Assembly (NCBI RefSeq): GCF_002210295.1
Contig: NZ_MWQH01000003.1
Span: 226,909 to 290,908 of the forward strand
Source of the DNA: Fibrobacter sp. UWB5
GTDB taxonomy: Bacteria > Fibrobacterota > Fibrobacteria > Fibrobacterales > Fibrobacteraceae
Length of the DNA: 64,000 nt
Direction: 5' to 3'
A model generated the notes under the pieces. The model worked only from the letters and a program-made list of their open reading frames with translations, searched no databases and was not told the origin of the DNA. The translations under genes and the position numbers were made by a program. Numbering within the stretch: position 1 is the first letter of the stretch; each line of letters starts with the position of its first letter. Below, in pieces: positions 1-9,497 of this stretch.

Positions 1-551
1 GAAATAAAGGCTGCAGTGCCCAAAATCAGGTCCACATGGCCAAAGATACCGCCGAACGGGTACTGGGTCCAGGGGAGGCCGACCGGGAGTTCGCCCGGGT
101 GGACAAAGCGGTCATCGGCACCGTCGGCGCTTTCGCGGCCAAAGTCGATGCGGCTGTTGAGGGCGCCCATGTTGGCGACACGCACGCAGAGTACGTTTTC
201 TTCGCCGAGCTTCAAAGCCTTCTGGAGTTCAATAATAAAGGGGGTGTAGGCGCCGAAATGGGTGCCCAGGAGCTTGCCGTTCAGCCAGACCGTGGCATGG
301 CTTGCAATGCGTTCAAAACGCAAGAAAATGCGCTTTGCGACCTGTTTTTCGTCGTCGATGGTAAAACGCTTGAAATAGAACGCACAGTCGTGCGACATCA
401 GGAGCTTGTCAAAAGCCCTTTCCCAAATGTGGGGAACTTGCACTTCCTGGGTGTCTTTGGGGTAAGTAGCGTACCAACGATTAGAAATACCGGCATCTTC
501 GGTGTCCCAAATCATCTGCCAGTCGCCATCAAGGCTCAAAATCTTGCTCAT
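1..551 (-). CDS. Glycoside hydrolase family 2 protein, N-terminal part (cut by window edge)
   Basis: Only the first ~183 residues are inside the window; the gene continues past base 1. The start ATG (549-551, minus strand) follows an AGGA ribosome site. The visible part reads like the jelly-roll sugar-binding domain of family 2 beta-galactosidases/glucuronidases: an opening LDGDWQ motif, then VPHIWE, a segment ATVWLNGKLLGTHFGAY typical of this domain, and ENVLCVRVAN. No signal peptide is visible, so a cytoplasmic role in oligosaccharide hydrolysis is likely. The catalytic TIM barrel lies outside the window, so substrate cannot be judged. Family assignment is strong; exact activity is unknown. 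Confidence 0.8.
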   Translation of the reverse strand, partial: MSKILSLDGDWQMIWDTEDAGISNRWYATYPKDTQEVQVPHIWERAFDKLLMSHDCAFYFKRFTIDDEKQVAKRIFLRFERIASHATVWLNGKLLGTHFGAYTPFIIELQKALKLGEENVLCVRVANMGALNSRIDFGRESADGADDRFVHPGELPVGLPWTQYPFGGIFGHVDLILGTAAFI

Positions 552-607
552 TCGAGGTTCCTTTATGAAATTTTGAGGTGAAATTTAGAAAAAAATGGGG
601 CTTTGTC

Positions 608-635
608 TTTACATTTTTCCAAATTTTGCTACATT
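608..635 (+). promoter_or_regulatory. Probable promoter of rplU-rpmA
   Basis: TTTACA (608-613) and TACATT (630-635) are separated by 16 bases and lie about 37 bases before the rplU start. Spacing and position fit a housekeeping sigma promoter; the match to consensus is moderate. Inferred from sequence only. Confidence 0.4.
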
Positions 636-671
636 TGGGGTCCCAATAGCAACCAAAAAAGGATTACAAAA

Positions 672-1157
672 ATGTATTCTATTGTTGAAACAGGTGGTTT
701 CCAGTATAAAGTTGAGCTGGGCAAGGCTTACAAGGTCCCCACGCTCGATGCCGCTGTTGGTTCCGAACTGGAGCTCAAGTCCGTTCTTCTTTTCGCAGGA
801 AAAGAAGTGCAAATCGGCACCCCTGTCCTGAACGACGCCTCCGTGAAGGTCGAAGTGCTTGCTCACGGCAAGTATGACACCGTCATCGTTTACAAGAAGA
901 AGCGCCGTACCCGTTACGAACGTCGTAACGGTCATCGTCAGGGCTATACCGAGGTGCTGGTTACGGAACTTCGCTCCGGCGCAGAATCCGCAAAGGTCGA
1001 CTCCAAGGTTATCGATCGCAACCGCGCTCGCGTGGCTGCCCTCGCCAAGCAGAAGGTACAGTCTGTGCCTCTGACTCGCAAGGAAAAGATTGCCCAGGGT
1101 CTCCCGAAGCCCGCCAAGGTTAAGAAGAACTCTCTGCGTAAGGCTAAGGAGGTATAA
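672..1157 (+). CDS. rplU: 50S ribosomal protein L21
   Basis: L21 binds 23S rRNA in the large ribosomal subunit. The true start is the ATG at 672 (MYSIVETGG), after an AAAGGA ribosome site; a longer open frame from 603 lacks one and runs through the promoter. Residues 1-103 match L21, including GGFQYKVELG near the N-terminus and the RRTRYERRNGHRQ segment. The protein has 161 residues against the usual ~103, because of a basic, Lys/Ala-rich C-terminal extension of about 55 residues. rpmA follows after 3 bases, the normal rplU-rpmA pairing. Confidence 0.95.
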   Translation: MYSIVETGGFQYKVELGKAYKVPTLDAAVGSELELKSVLLFAGKEVQIGTPVLNDASVKVEVLAHGKYDTVIVYKKKRRTRYERRNGHRQGYTEVLVTELRSGAESAKVDSKVIDRNRARVAALAKQKVQSVPLTRKEKIAQGLPKPAKVKKNSLRKAKEV

Positions 1158-1160
1158 TCC

Positions 1161-1421
1161 ATGGCTCATAAGAAAGGTCAAGGTTCAGTACGTAACGGCC
1201 GCGACAGTAACGCCAAGTACCTTGGTGTTAAGAAGTATGCGGGCGAAGTCGTCAAGGCTGGCAACATCATCGTTCGTCAGCGCGGTTCTCACTTCCACAA
1301 GGGCACCAACGTGGGTATGGGCAGAGACTTCACTCTGTTCTCTCTCGTCGATGGCAAGGTGAAGTTCGAACGCCTCGATGCAAAGCGTCAGAAAGTTTCT
1401 GTCTATCCGGAAGAAAACTAA
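1161..1421 (+). CDS. rpmA: 50S ribosomal protein L27
   Basis: 86 residues beginning [16 protein letters not shown], the conserved L27 N-terminus whose tail reaches the peptidyl-transferase centre. The family motif [18 protein letters not shown] is present. The start directly follows glycine, without the N-terminal cleavage extension found in Firmicutes. Co-transcribed with rplU; the ribosome site AAGGAGG lies in the last codons of rplU. A strong terminator follows at 1443. Confidence 0.97.
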   Translation: MAHKKGQGSVRNGRDSNAKYLGVKKYAGEVVKAGNIIVRQRGSHFHKGTNVGMGRDFTLFSLVDGKVKFERLDAKRQKVSVYPEEN

Positions 1422-1442
1422 TCGGTTTTGAATCGTTTAGAG

Positions 1443-1476
1443 CCGACGGTACCACAAGTGCCGTCGGTTTTTTTTA
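1443..1476 (+). terminator. Rho-independent terminator of rplU-rpmA
   Basis: CCGACGG (1443-1449) pairs with CCGTCGG (1461-1467), followed by a run of eight T. Confidence 0.9.
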
Positions 1477-1500
1477 TTGTATTTTGCTATTTTATAGCCA

Positions 1501-3861
1501 ATGTCTAGGTTTATGACGATTCGTTCTTTGTTTGTCGCCTTTCTTTTTTCGATGGCGGCTGTTTTTTGGGCTTGTTCTGACGACGATAGTTCTGTTGAAT
1601 TTAGGGTAGAACGCGAAGTTTCCGATATTTCGACCTTGTTGCAGTGTGCCAAGGGTGCCGATAGCGGTGCCTACTGTTTTATGGTCCGTTTCCGCTATCC
1701 GGACGATACAGAAAGCTTGGACAGCATTTACTTATGGGTTGGCAACGACGTGTTGGACGATACTTCAAAGTCGGTTGGCGACAAGGAAAAGTCGAAGGCG
1801 ACTGATCGCTTTGCGTACCCCTCGAAGACTGAGGAACTTTTCGACACGATTGACGTGACTCCGTATATCCAGGATTATGTGGAAGAACGCGAAAGTCTGA
1901 TGGTGGCGCTCTATTGCGACTATTCGGGTGGACGTCCGGGAACGGTTCAAAGAATTTATCTGTATTTTGGCGACAAGCTTGCTCCGTCCGATATCAATAT
2001 CTCTGATTCTACCTGGACTACCGGAGCGCTTCTAGAATGGACGCGTCCAACAGACCAGACGAATCACTACAAGCCGAATGAACTTTCTGGCCCGATTCTT
2101 GGTTACAATATCAGAATCTATAGCGAGAACAAGAACGAGGACTTGCGCAAGCTGAAGGTTAAGCTTGAATCTCCGGACGGAATCGATTCTACTGGCGAGA
2201 CGCTTTATTTGCGCCACAAGGGTTATCATTCTAACGTGGATTCCGTGTTCCTGCAGTCCAAGGAACATGGCGACAGCCGCAAGAACGAACTGTTCCTGGC
2301 CATTCCCGATGGTAAGGGTTACAACAACGATAACCCCGATTCTAATATTTTCCGTTTGACTATCGAAGGCCTTAAGGCAGAAACCGAATACAAAATCGGT
2401 TATTCAACATGGGATACTTGCGGCAACTATACGGGCGTAGACCGTTCCGATATGCGCGCATGGCTTACGATCAATACGACGGATTCTGTCGCACCCTTGA
2501 TGCCCACCAAGATCTTTACGATGAAGGATACCTTGTACCCTGAAATGGCAAGGCTCGACAGCAATAACCGCCTGCTCATTTTCTGGAGCCAAAGTGTAGA
2601 CCCGTACAAGCGCGAACACGACATCGAGGTCGATACGGTTCTCTCAATTCCGGATACATGCCTCGTTGACTTGTGCTATGAAAAAGTGGAAATGTACAGG
2701 GTTGAATATTGGGACCGCTACACCGAACAGTGGGTGATTAGCAGCGATGTGGATACTCTGGACCGCTACACCAAGTTTTACAAGCCCTCGGGCGATACCA
2801 TGAAGGTTTCTGCCACGGGTAAGTTTATTTCTGACACGATCCGTTATGTTGCCCCTGGTGATACGCTTGTGCTTCGGATTATTGCCATTGATGAATCCGG
2901 CTATTGGTCTGTTCCGCTGATCGACACGATTGCCGTGTCCCCGGGCGCTATCGCAAATGAAATCGAATGTCCCGAAGGCTTTGTCGCCGTCAAGGCGTCC
3001 GATACCAATTACTTCTGCATGGAACGCATGGAACACCAGAATGATTCTGGCGAATTCATGACGAACGTTTTGCATTCCGAAGCGCTGGCAACCTGCGAAG
3101 CGATTTCGGCGAGCGGTTTCAAGGTGAGTCTGTGTAACGAACGCGACTGGGAACTCGTTTGCCTTTCGGGCGGAACGCTTGCCTATGGCGTGGTTCAAGA
3201 CGATACTGTTGAGACGGCTGAATTCTTGTTCAAGTACTGCAATGTGGCGACCAACGATTCTGCCTCGGCGGCGAATCCTGCCAAGCGCAGTTCCCGCTGC
3301 ATGAACCCGATGGGTATTCGCGACTTGCCGGGCCAGTATCAGGAATGGGTGAGGGGTCGCTCCGAAGATACGATTGCCGTGGTCAAGGGTGGTTCTTACC
3401 GCGTGATGAGCGGGCTTGAAAGTGGCGAGTTTGGCCGCGAAACCCAGGCCCTTTGCACGAACCGTTATTTCCCGTACTTTACCCGTTTGGCCTACACGAC
3501 CGATTCCGTATACCTGTACCGCGAAGGTACCAGGGTCGATACCGTTTATACCGCCGACACATCCAGAACCCTGTACAAGGTACTGACCAAGAAAGATTTC
3601 AAGGATACCTTGCAGTTCTTTGACATTCAGGATTCTAGCGGAAATTCCGTGGGTACGGACTACGTGCCTTATGCTGAATACAAGCAGGGCGGCGATGAAT
3701 GGCTTGAAACCATTTCCAACGGCATGAAGTATGTGCCGGACCATATCGAGGTCGTGTTCCTGACGGGCGAGCGCGTTGCTTACCGCGGGGCCTCGAACTA
3801 CTACAGGTCATCAAGCATCGGATTCCGTTGCTGCGCCTATAAAGAACAAAATGAAGAATAG
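1501..3861 (+). CDS. Lipoprotein with fibronectin-III-like and C-terminal formylglycine-enzyme-like (SUMF1) domain
   Basis: 786 residues. The N-terminus is a lipoprotein signal ending at Cys25 (FWAC then SDDD), so it is probably anchored in the outer membrane. A second start at 1513 is possible. Residues ~160-330 look like fibronectin type III folds (e.g. LLEWTRPTD). From ~490 to the end the sequence resembles the SUMF1/FGE-sulfatase fold: ECPEGFVAV, CNERDWELVC, GIRDLPGQYQEWV, VVKGGSY and a final GFRCC. In bacteria this fold is often non-catalytic and used for binding or display. The 3' end overlaps the next gene by 11 bases, suggesting coupled translation. Function is unknown; domain calls are by eye. 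Confidence 0.7.
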   Translation: MSRFMTIRSLFVAFLFSMAAVFWACSDDDSSVEFRVEREVSDISTLLQCAKGADSGAYCFMVRFRYPDDTESLDSIYLWVGNDVLDDTSKSVGDKEKSKATDRFAYPSKTEELFDTIDVTPYIQDYVEERESLMVALYCDYSGGRPGTVQRIYLYFGDKLAPSDINISDSTWTTGALLEWTRPTDQTNHYKPNELSGPILGYNIRIYSENKNEDLRKLKVKLESPDGIDSTGETLYLRHKGYHSNVDSVFLQSKEHGDSRKNELFLAIPDGKGYNNDNPDSNIFRLTIEGLKAETEYKIGYSTWDTCGNYTGVDRSDMRAWLTINTTDSVAPLMPTKIFTMKDTLYPEMARLDSNNRLLIFWSQSVDPYKREHDIEVDTVLSIPDTCLVDLCYEKVEMYRVEYWDRYTEQWVISSDVDTLDRYTKFYKPSGDTMKVSATGKFISDTIRYVAPGDTLVLRIIAIDESGYWSVPLIDTIAVSPGAIANEIECPEGFVAVKASDTNYFCMERMEHQNDSGEFMTNVLHSEALATCEAISASGFKVSLCNERDWELVCLSGGTLAYGVVQDDTVETAEFLFKYCNVATNDSASAANPAKRSSRCMNPMGIRDLPGQYQEWVRGRSEDTIAVVKGGSYRVMSGLESGEFGRETQALCTNRYFPYFTRLAYTTDSVYLYREGTRVDTVYTADTSRTLYKVLTKKDFKDTLQFFDIQDSSGNSVGTDYVPYAEYKQGGDEWLETISNGMKYVPDHIEVVFLTGERVAYRGASNYYRSSSIGFRCCAYKEQNEE

Positions 3862-4636
3862 TGATTTTTTGAAAGTTGCTGAAGCGCTTGCTAAGGAAGC
3901 AGGCGCTCTTTGTCTTGAAATCCAACAGAATTTGGGCGATGTCAAATACAAGTCCAAGAAGGACGTGGTGACCCGTGCCGACATTGCAAGCGAAAAGCTG
4001 ATTGTGGAAGGACTTCGCAAGGCGTTTCCGGAACATTCCATTCGCACCGAAGAAGCTGGCGTTATCGAAGGCTCGGACCCGCGTTACCGCTGGATTATCG
4101 ATCCGGTCGATGGTACCGTGAATTTTAGCCGCGGAATTCCGTTCTGGGGAATTTCGATTGCGCTCCACTTTGAAGGCAAGCCCTTGGTCGCGGTCGTGAA
4201 TCTGCCGCGCTTGGGTGAACTTTTTACCGCGGTGCGCGGTGAAGGCGCCTTCATGAACGGCAAACCGATTCATGTGAGCGACGAGTCGGACCCGGTCCAT
4301 GCGATCGTGAGCAATGGCGACTTTAACGTGGGCGATGTGGCTAAAATCAACGCCCAGAATTCCAAGAATTTCGCTCGCGAGGCAGAAACTTTCGAACGTG
4401 TCAAGTGCTTTGGCTCGGCGGTAATCGAAGGCTGCTTTACGGCCTGCGGGCGCCTGGACTGCTTTGTGATGACCATGAGCTACCCCTGGGATATTGCGGC
4501 CATTGCCCTGCTTGTCGAAGAGGCCGGTGGCAAGTCGACCCATATTGACGGCTCTCCCATGCAGTTCGTGGATGCCGAACAAGTTGTTTTTAGTAATGGA
4601 ATTTTACATAAAACGTTGATAGATACTATCTTGTAA
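3851..4636 (+). CDS. suhB: Inositol monophosphatase family protein
   Basis: 261 residues. The Mg2+/Li+-dependent sugar-phosphatase signature is complete: the metal-binding EEAG near residue 67, WIIDPVDGTVNF (~residues 83-94) and PWDIAAIALLVEEAGG (~214-229). The family hydrolyses inositol-1-phosphate, 3'-phosphoadenosine phosphate or fructose-bisphosphate; sequence alone does not separate these, and SuhB also acts in rRNA antitermination in E. coli. The start MKNSDFL at 3851 lies inside the last codons of the upstream lipoprotein gene in another frame; a longer frame from 3776 is less likely because it would overlap far more of that gene. Confidence 0.85.
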   Translation: MKNSDFLKVAEALAKEAGALCLEIQQNLGDVKYKSKKDVVTRADIASEKLIVEGLRKAFPEHSIRTEEAGVIEGSDPRYRWIIDPVDGTVNFSRGIPFWGISIALHFEGKPLVAVVNLPRLGELFTAVRGEGAFMNGKPIHVSDESDPVHAIVSNGDFNVGDVAKINAQNSKNFAREAETFERVKCFGSAVIEGCFTACGRLDCFVMTMSYPWDIAAIALLVEEAGGKSTHIDGSPMQFVDAEQVVFSNGILHKTLIDTIL

Positions 4637-4714
4637 ACTTTCTTTTCGTGTGAAAAATCTCCAAATTAAACTATATTGCACACTTGGGATTGGTGTGTAT
4701 TTTTGGAGAAAGTC

Positions 4715-6541
4715 ATGAATTGCAAAAAATACCTTTTTTCGGGTCTTGCCCTTTTGGGCTTGGCTTCGACAGCTGCTTTTGCTGCACTCAGCACAGATGA
4801 TTATGTAGAAGCAGCTTGGATGACCACCCGCTTTTTCGGAGCACAGCGCTCCGGTGAAGGCCCCAACTGGATTCTGGATGGTACAAACAATCCGACTAGC
4901 TTTACCAAGGACAGCTATAACGGCAAAAACGTGAGCGGCGGTTGGTTTGACTGCGGCGACCACGTGATGTATGGTCAGTCCCAGGGCTTCGCCTCTTACG
5001 TGCTCGCTTTGGCTTACGCTGAATTTACCGAAGGTTTCTACGACCTTTATACCGGTGACTACACCGACTACAAGGCCAGCAAGGACTATTCCATGAAGGG
5101 CGGCAAGCCCAACAAGGAACGCGACTTACTCGAAGAACTCCGCTACGAAGCAGATTTCTGGGTCAAGGCCGCTATCGATGGCAATAACTTTGTGACGGTC
5201 AAGGGTGACGGTAACGCTGACCACCAGAAGTGGGTGACTGCCGGTGCCATGAGCAAACTCGGCTCGGGCGAAGGTGGCGAACCGCGCTCGATTACCGGTA
5301 ATGCAAACGATTCTTACACGCCGGGTATGGCAGCCGCTATGCTTGCCGTGATGGCCCGTATGGATCCCGAAGAATCGAACCAGAAGAAATACCTTGATGC
5401 AGCAAAGGTTGCATACAGCTATTCCAAGAATCACAAGGGTGTGACGAATTCGGGCAACTTCTATGAATCGACTTGGTGGGACGGCCGTACGCAGGATGGC
5501 GTTTTCCTTGCCGCCTTGGAACTTTACCGTACGACGAAAGACGAATCCTACAAGAAAGATGCTACAAAGTATTTTGACGATCTTCAATTCGTGAAGGGTA
5601 TGTATACCCGATTCTCCTACAGCAACGCAGTGCCGCTTTCTGTGGTGATGGGTGCCGGTGCCCTTGGCCTTGAACCGGGTGGACAGTACAGAGACGTGGA
5701 ACGTTTCTTGGAAAAGCTTTACCAGGAAAATATGTCCAATGACGTGTTCAAGGGCGAAACCAGCAATAGCGACCATTTCCATGTGCGTACCCCCTCTGGT
5801 GGCGCCTTCCTCTATGCTCTTTATTCCAAGCTTTTCGACGATGATGCCTATGATGGCTTGGTCGAAAAGAATGTGGCCTACTTGCTCGGTGACAATAGCA
5901 ACAAGAAGTCTTATGTGGTAGGCTTTACCAAGAATGGTGCCAATGCTCCTAAGCGCCCGCATCACCGTGGCTACTATGGCAACGAAGATCCGGGTCGTGA
6001 AGTTGGCGGCATGGGCGATGCTCCTGAAAAGAACAAGTATCTGGGCGGCATGATTGCAGGAAACTTTAACGATGGCAATCATAGCAGTGACGTGTCGAAC
6101 TGGCAGCTTAACGAAGTCTGCGTCGACATGAACGCTCCGATGGTGGGTGCTCTCGGTTTCATCTTGAGCAAGAAGGCTCCGAAGACCGACGAAGAACTTG
6201 GCGTCAAGTCTGTTGCCAAGAAAGACACCGTCAAGAAAGATACCGTTAGCAAGGATACAGTCAAAAAGGACACCACCAAGAAAGATACCAGCGATGCAAT
6301 CATCCCGCGTCTTTCTCTGACCAAGAACTTCAACCTGACTTCGAGCGGCTCCATGGTGAGCATCTCTCAGGTCTTGAATATGCCTTTCAGGGTGCAGGTC
6401 TTTGACCTGACCGGTAAGCTTTTGCAGGAAATCAAGGGCGAAGGTCACAACCTTCAGTTCAAGATTCAGGGTAAGGGCGTATTCCGGGTGCGTGTTATCT
6501 CGGCTCGAGCGAGCGAGATGTTCACGGTGAAGGCTTATTAA
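4715..6541 (+). CDS. Secreted glycoside hydrolase family 9 endoglucanase
   Basis: 608 residues, start ATG 4715 after GGAG. Signal peptide about residues 1-24 (ends AAFA). The GH9 catalytic domain covers ~28-490: GGWFDCGDHVMYGQSQGF contains the two catalytic-site Asp residues, followed by HVRTPSGG, HHRGYYGNEDPG and the C-terminal APMVGALGF. A linker with six KDT repeats (about 503-535) leads to a ~70-residue C-terminal tail ending in FTVKAY, of the kind seen on secreted Fibrobacter proteins and probably used for type IX-like sorting. Hydrolyses beta-1,4-glucan in cellulose. The usual catalytic Glu is expected near the end of the domain (WQLNEVCVDMNAP). A terminator follows. Confidence 0.92.
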   Translation: MNCKKYLFSGLALLGLASTAAFAALSTDDYVEAAWMTTRFFGAQRSGEGPNWILDGTNNPTSFTKDSYNGKNVSGGWFDCGDHVMYGQSQGFASYVLALAYAEFTEGFYDLYTGDYTDYKASKDYSMKGGKPNKERDLLEELRYEADFWVKAAIDGNNFVTVKGDGNADHQKWVTAGAMSKLGSGEGGEPRSITGNANDSYTPGMAAAMLAVMARMDPEESNQKKYLDAAKVAYSYSKNHKGVTNSGNFYESTWWDGRTQDGVFLAALELYRTTKDESYKKDATKYFDDLQFVKGMYTRFSYSNAVPLSVVMGAGALGLEPGGQYRDVERFLEKLYQENMSNDVFKGETSNSDHFHVRTPSGGAFLYALYSKLFDDDAYDGLVEKNVAYLLGDNSNKKSYVVGFTKNGANAPKRPHHRGYYGNEDPGREVGGMGDAPEKNKYLGGMIAGNFNDGNHSSDVSNWQLNEVCVDMNAPMVGALGFILSKKAPKTDEELGVKSVAKKDTVKKDTVSKDTVKKDTTKKDTSDAIIPRLSLTKNFNLTSSGSMVSISQVLNMPFRVQVFDLTGKLLQEIKGEGHNLQFKIQGKGVFRVRVISARASEMFTVKAY

Positions 6542-6569
6542 TAAATCTGTAATTCAAGCTTTTGATGGA

Positions 6570-6598
6570 CCCCTGCCTTTCGGCAGGGGTTTATTTTT
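6570..6598 (+). terminator. Rho-independent terminator of the GH9 gene
   Basis: CCCCTGCC (6570-6577), loop TTTC, GGCAGGGG (6582-6589), then TTTATTTTT. Confidence 0.9.
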
Positions 6599-6620
6599 AC
6601 ACTTTTGGCAATCCTGTTTT

Positions 6621-8210
<1,590 letters not shown>

Positions 8211-8238
8211 TTCTCAAAAAGAATTCACTTCAAAAAGT

Positions 8239-8267
8239 CCTCCGGTCAAAAGCCGGGGGCTTTTTTT
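8239..8267 (+). terminator. Rho-independent terminator of gdhA
   Basis: CCTCCGG (8239-8245) pairs with CCGGGGG (8253-8259, one G-U pair), followed by C and seven T. Confidence 0.85.
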
Positions 8268-8328
8268 GTAAAAAAAGTTATAATTTATGTGTGTGCAACA
8301 TGTGTTGTACATTTTTGAGAGGTAAGGA

Positions 8329-9393
8329 ATGAACAAAATACTTTGTACGCTGGCGATAGCCCTTGCTGGGTATAGCTTTGCCGGAGAACTGGATGTGGTC
8401 TATGCCGACGCAATCGCAAAAGATACGAACGGCGTCGAATTGCCGGATGGCAAGTACACTTTGCATACATTCGCCATGGGAGGACAGTTTGTTCCTGTCT
8501 ACATTTCTTCTGTAGCGGAATCTGCAAACGGTCTTGAAATTTATCCGCAAGAAGCGGCTGGACGTCAGTACACGCTTTCTTATGATAGATTGGTGACAGT
8601 CTTTTACAAGGTTAGCGATGCTACAGGAGGAAACTTCTACGAGAAGCTTAAAGAAGGTGAATCGCGTACGATTGGAGTTTCCGGTGTAGATACCGTCTAT
8701 GTATCAGTTGACATGTATAATTTGCCTAGTGTGGTTACGCCGTTCAAAATTAGCCTGGCGGGTAGACAGAACGCCTTGGAATGGAACTTCTTTAAGCCGC
8801 AAATAACCTTTGTAGAACAGATTCCTGCAGCGGGAGAGTCGCCTAAAGCCGTTAGGGGCCAAGAGCCTAAGGAAGATGGCTCTTACGAAGAATATCACAC
8901 GGGATCCGTTCTGGACTTGTTCTTAGCGATTCTTAAGCCTACCAAAGATGGAACTTATGACCTGTGCACGGAAGAATGCAATGGAATCAATGTGTACAAG
9001 GGACATATGACGTCTGCAAAGGTCGAGTTCCTGTTTGAAGACGCTCAATTCAAGGATGGCTATGCGACAATTTCGGTGCGCGCATCGAAGGATTATCTTT
9101 GGAACTCGGATGCGTCTCTTTCTAATCCTGCAACTGTTGCTGTCATGATTGAAGGGGATATTGCAGAGGCTACCTATAATCCGCTGTTCTTTAGCGAATC
9201 AGGCGTCGAAAGCATTAAGAAGACGCCGGTTGCATCTAGCTTGGGTGCAAGGAAGTTCGTCGTGATGGATTTACAGGGGCGAGTCGTGCAGCAGGGGTTC
9301 ACTACCGAAGCTGAACCTGTTGTCAAGAATCTTGCTACAGGAACCTATGTTGTGAGGGTCGGTGCTAAAGTTCACCGGGTGAATGTAAGGTAG
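8329..9393 (+). CDS. Secreted protein with Fibrobacter-type C-terminal sorting tail, function unknown
   Basis: 354 residues. A signal peptide (about residues 1-18, ending GYSFAG) is clear. The body has no motif I recognise; it is rich in beta-strand-like segments. The last ~50 residues (FVVMDLQGRVVQQG ... GTYVVRVGAKVHRVNVR) resemble the C-terminal tails of secreted Fibrobacter proteins, like that of the GH9 enzyme upstream. Start ATG 8329 follows GAGGTAAGG. Codon choice is more A/T-rich than gdhA. Stands alone between two terminators. Confidence 0.65.
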   Translation: MNKILCTLAIALAGYSFAGELDVVYADAIAKDTNGVELPDGKYTLHTFAMGGQFVPVYISSVAESANGLEIYPQEAAGRQYTLSYDRLVTVFYKVSDATGGNFYEKLKEGESRTIGVSGVDTVYVSVDMYNLPSVVTPFKISLAGRQNALEWNFFKPQITFVEQIPAAGESPKAVRGQEPKEDGSYEEYHTGSVLDLFLAILKPTKDGTYDLCTEECNGINVYKGHMTSAKVEFLFEDAQFKDGYATISVRASKDYLWNSDASLSNPATVAVMIEGDIAEATYNPLFFSESGVESIKKTPVASSLGARKFVVMDLQGRVVQQGFTTEAEPVVKNLATGTYVVRVGAKVHRVNVR

Positions 9394-9396
9394 TTG

Positions 9397-9422
9397 AAGG
9401 GGGAATTATCCCCCTTTTTTAA
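9397..9422 (+). terminator. Rho-independent terminator
   Basis: AAGGGGG (9397-9403) pairs with CCCCCTT (9410-9416), followed by T-rich sequence. Confidence 0.85.
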
Positions 9423-9497
9423 TTTGGAATAAAAAAGTTTACGCGGCCTTGCTTTTTGGGCGGTTTTGAGTATATATTGCTTGGTAAGAGGGTGAAA

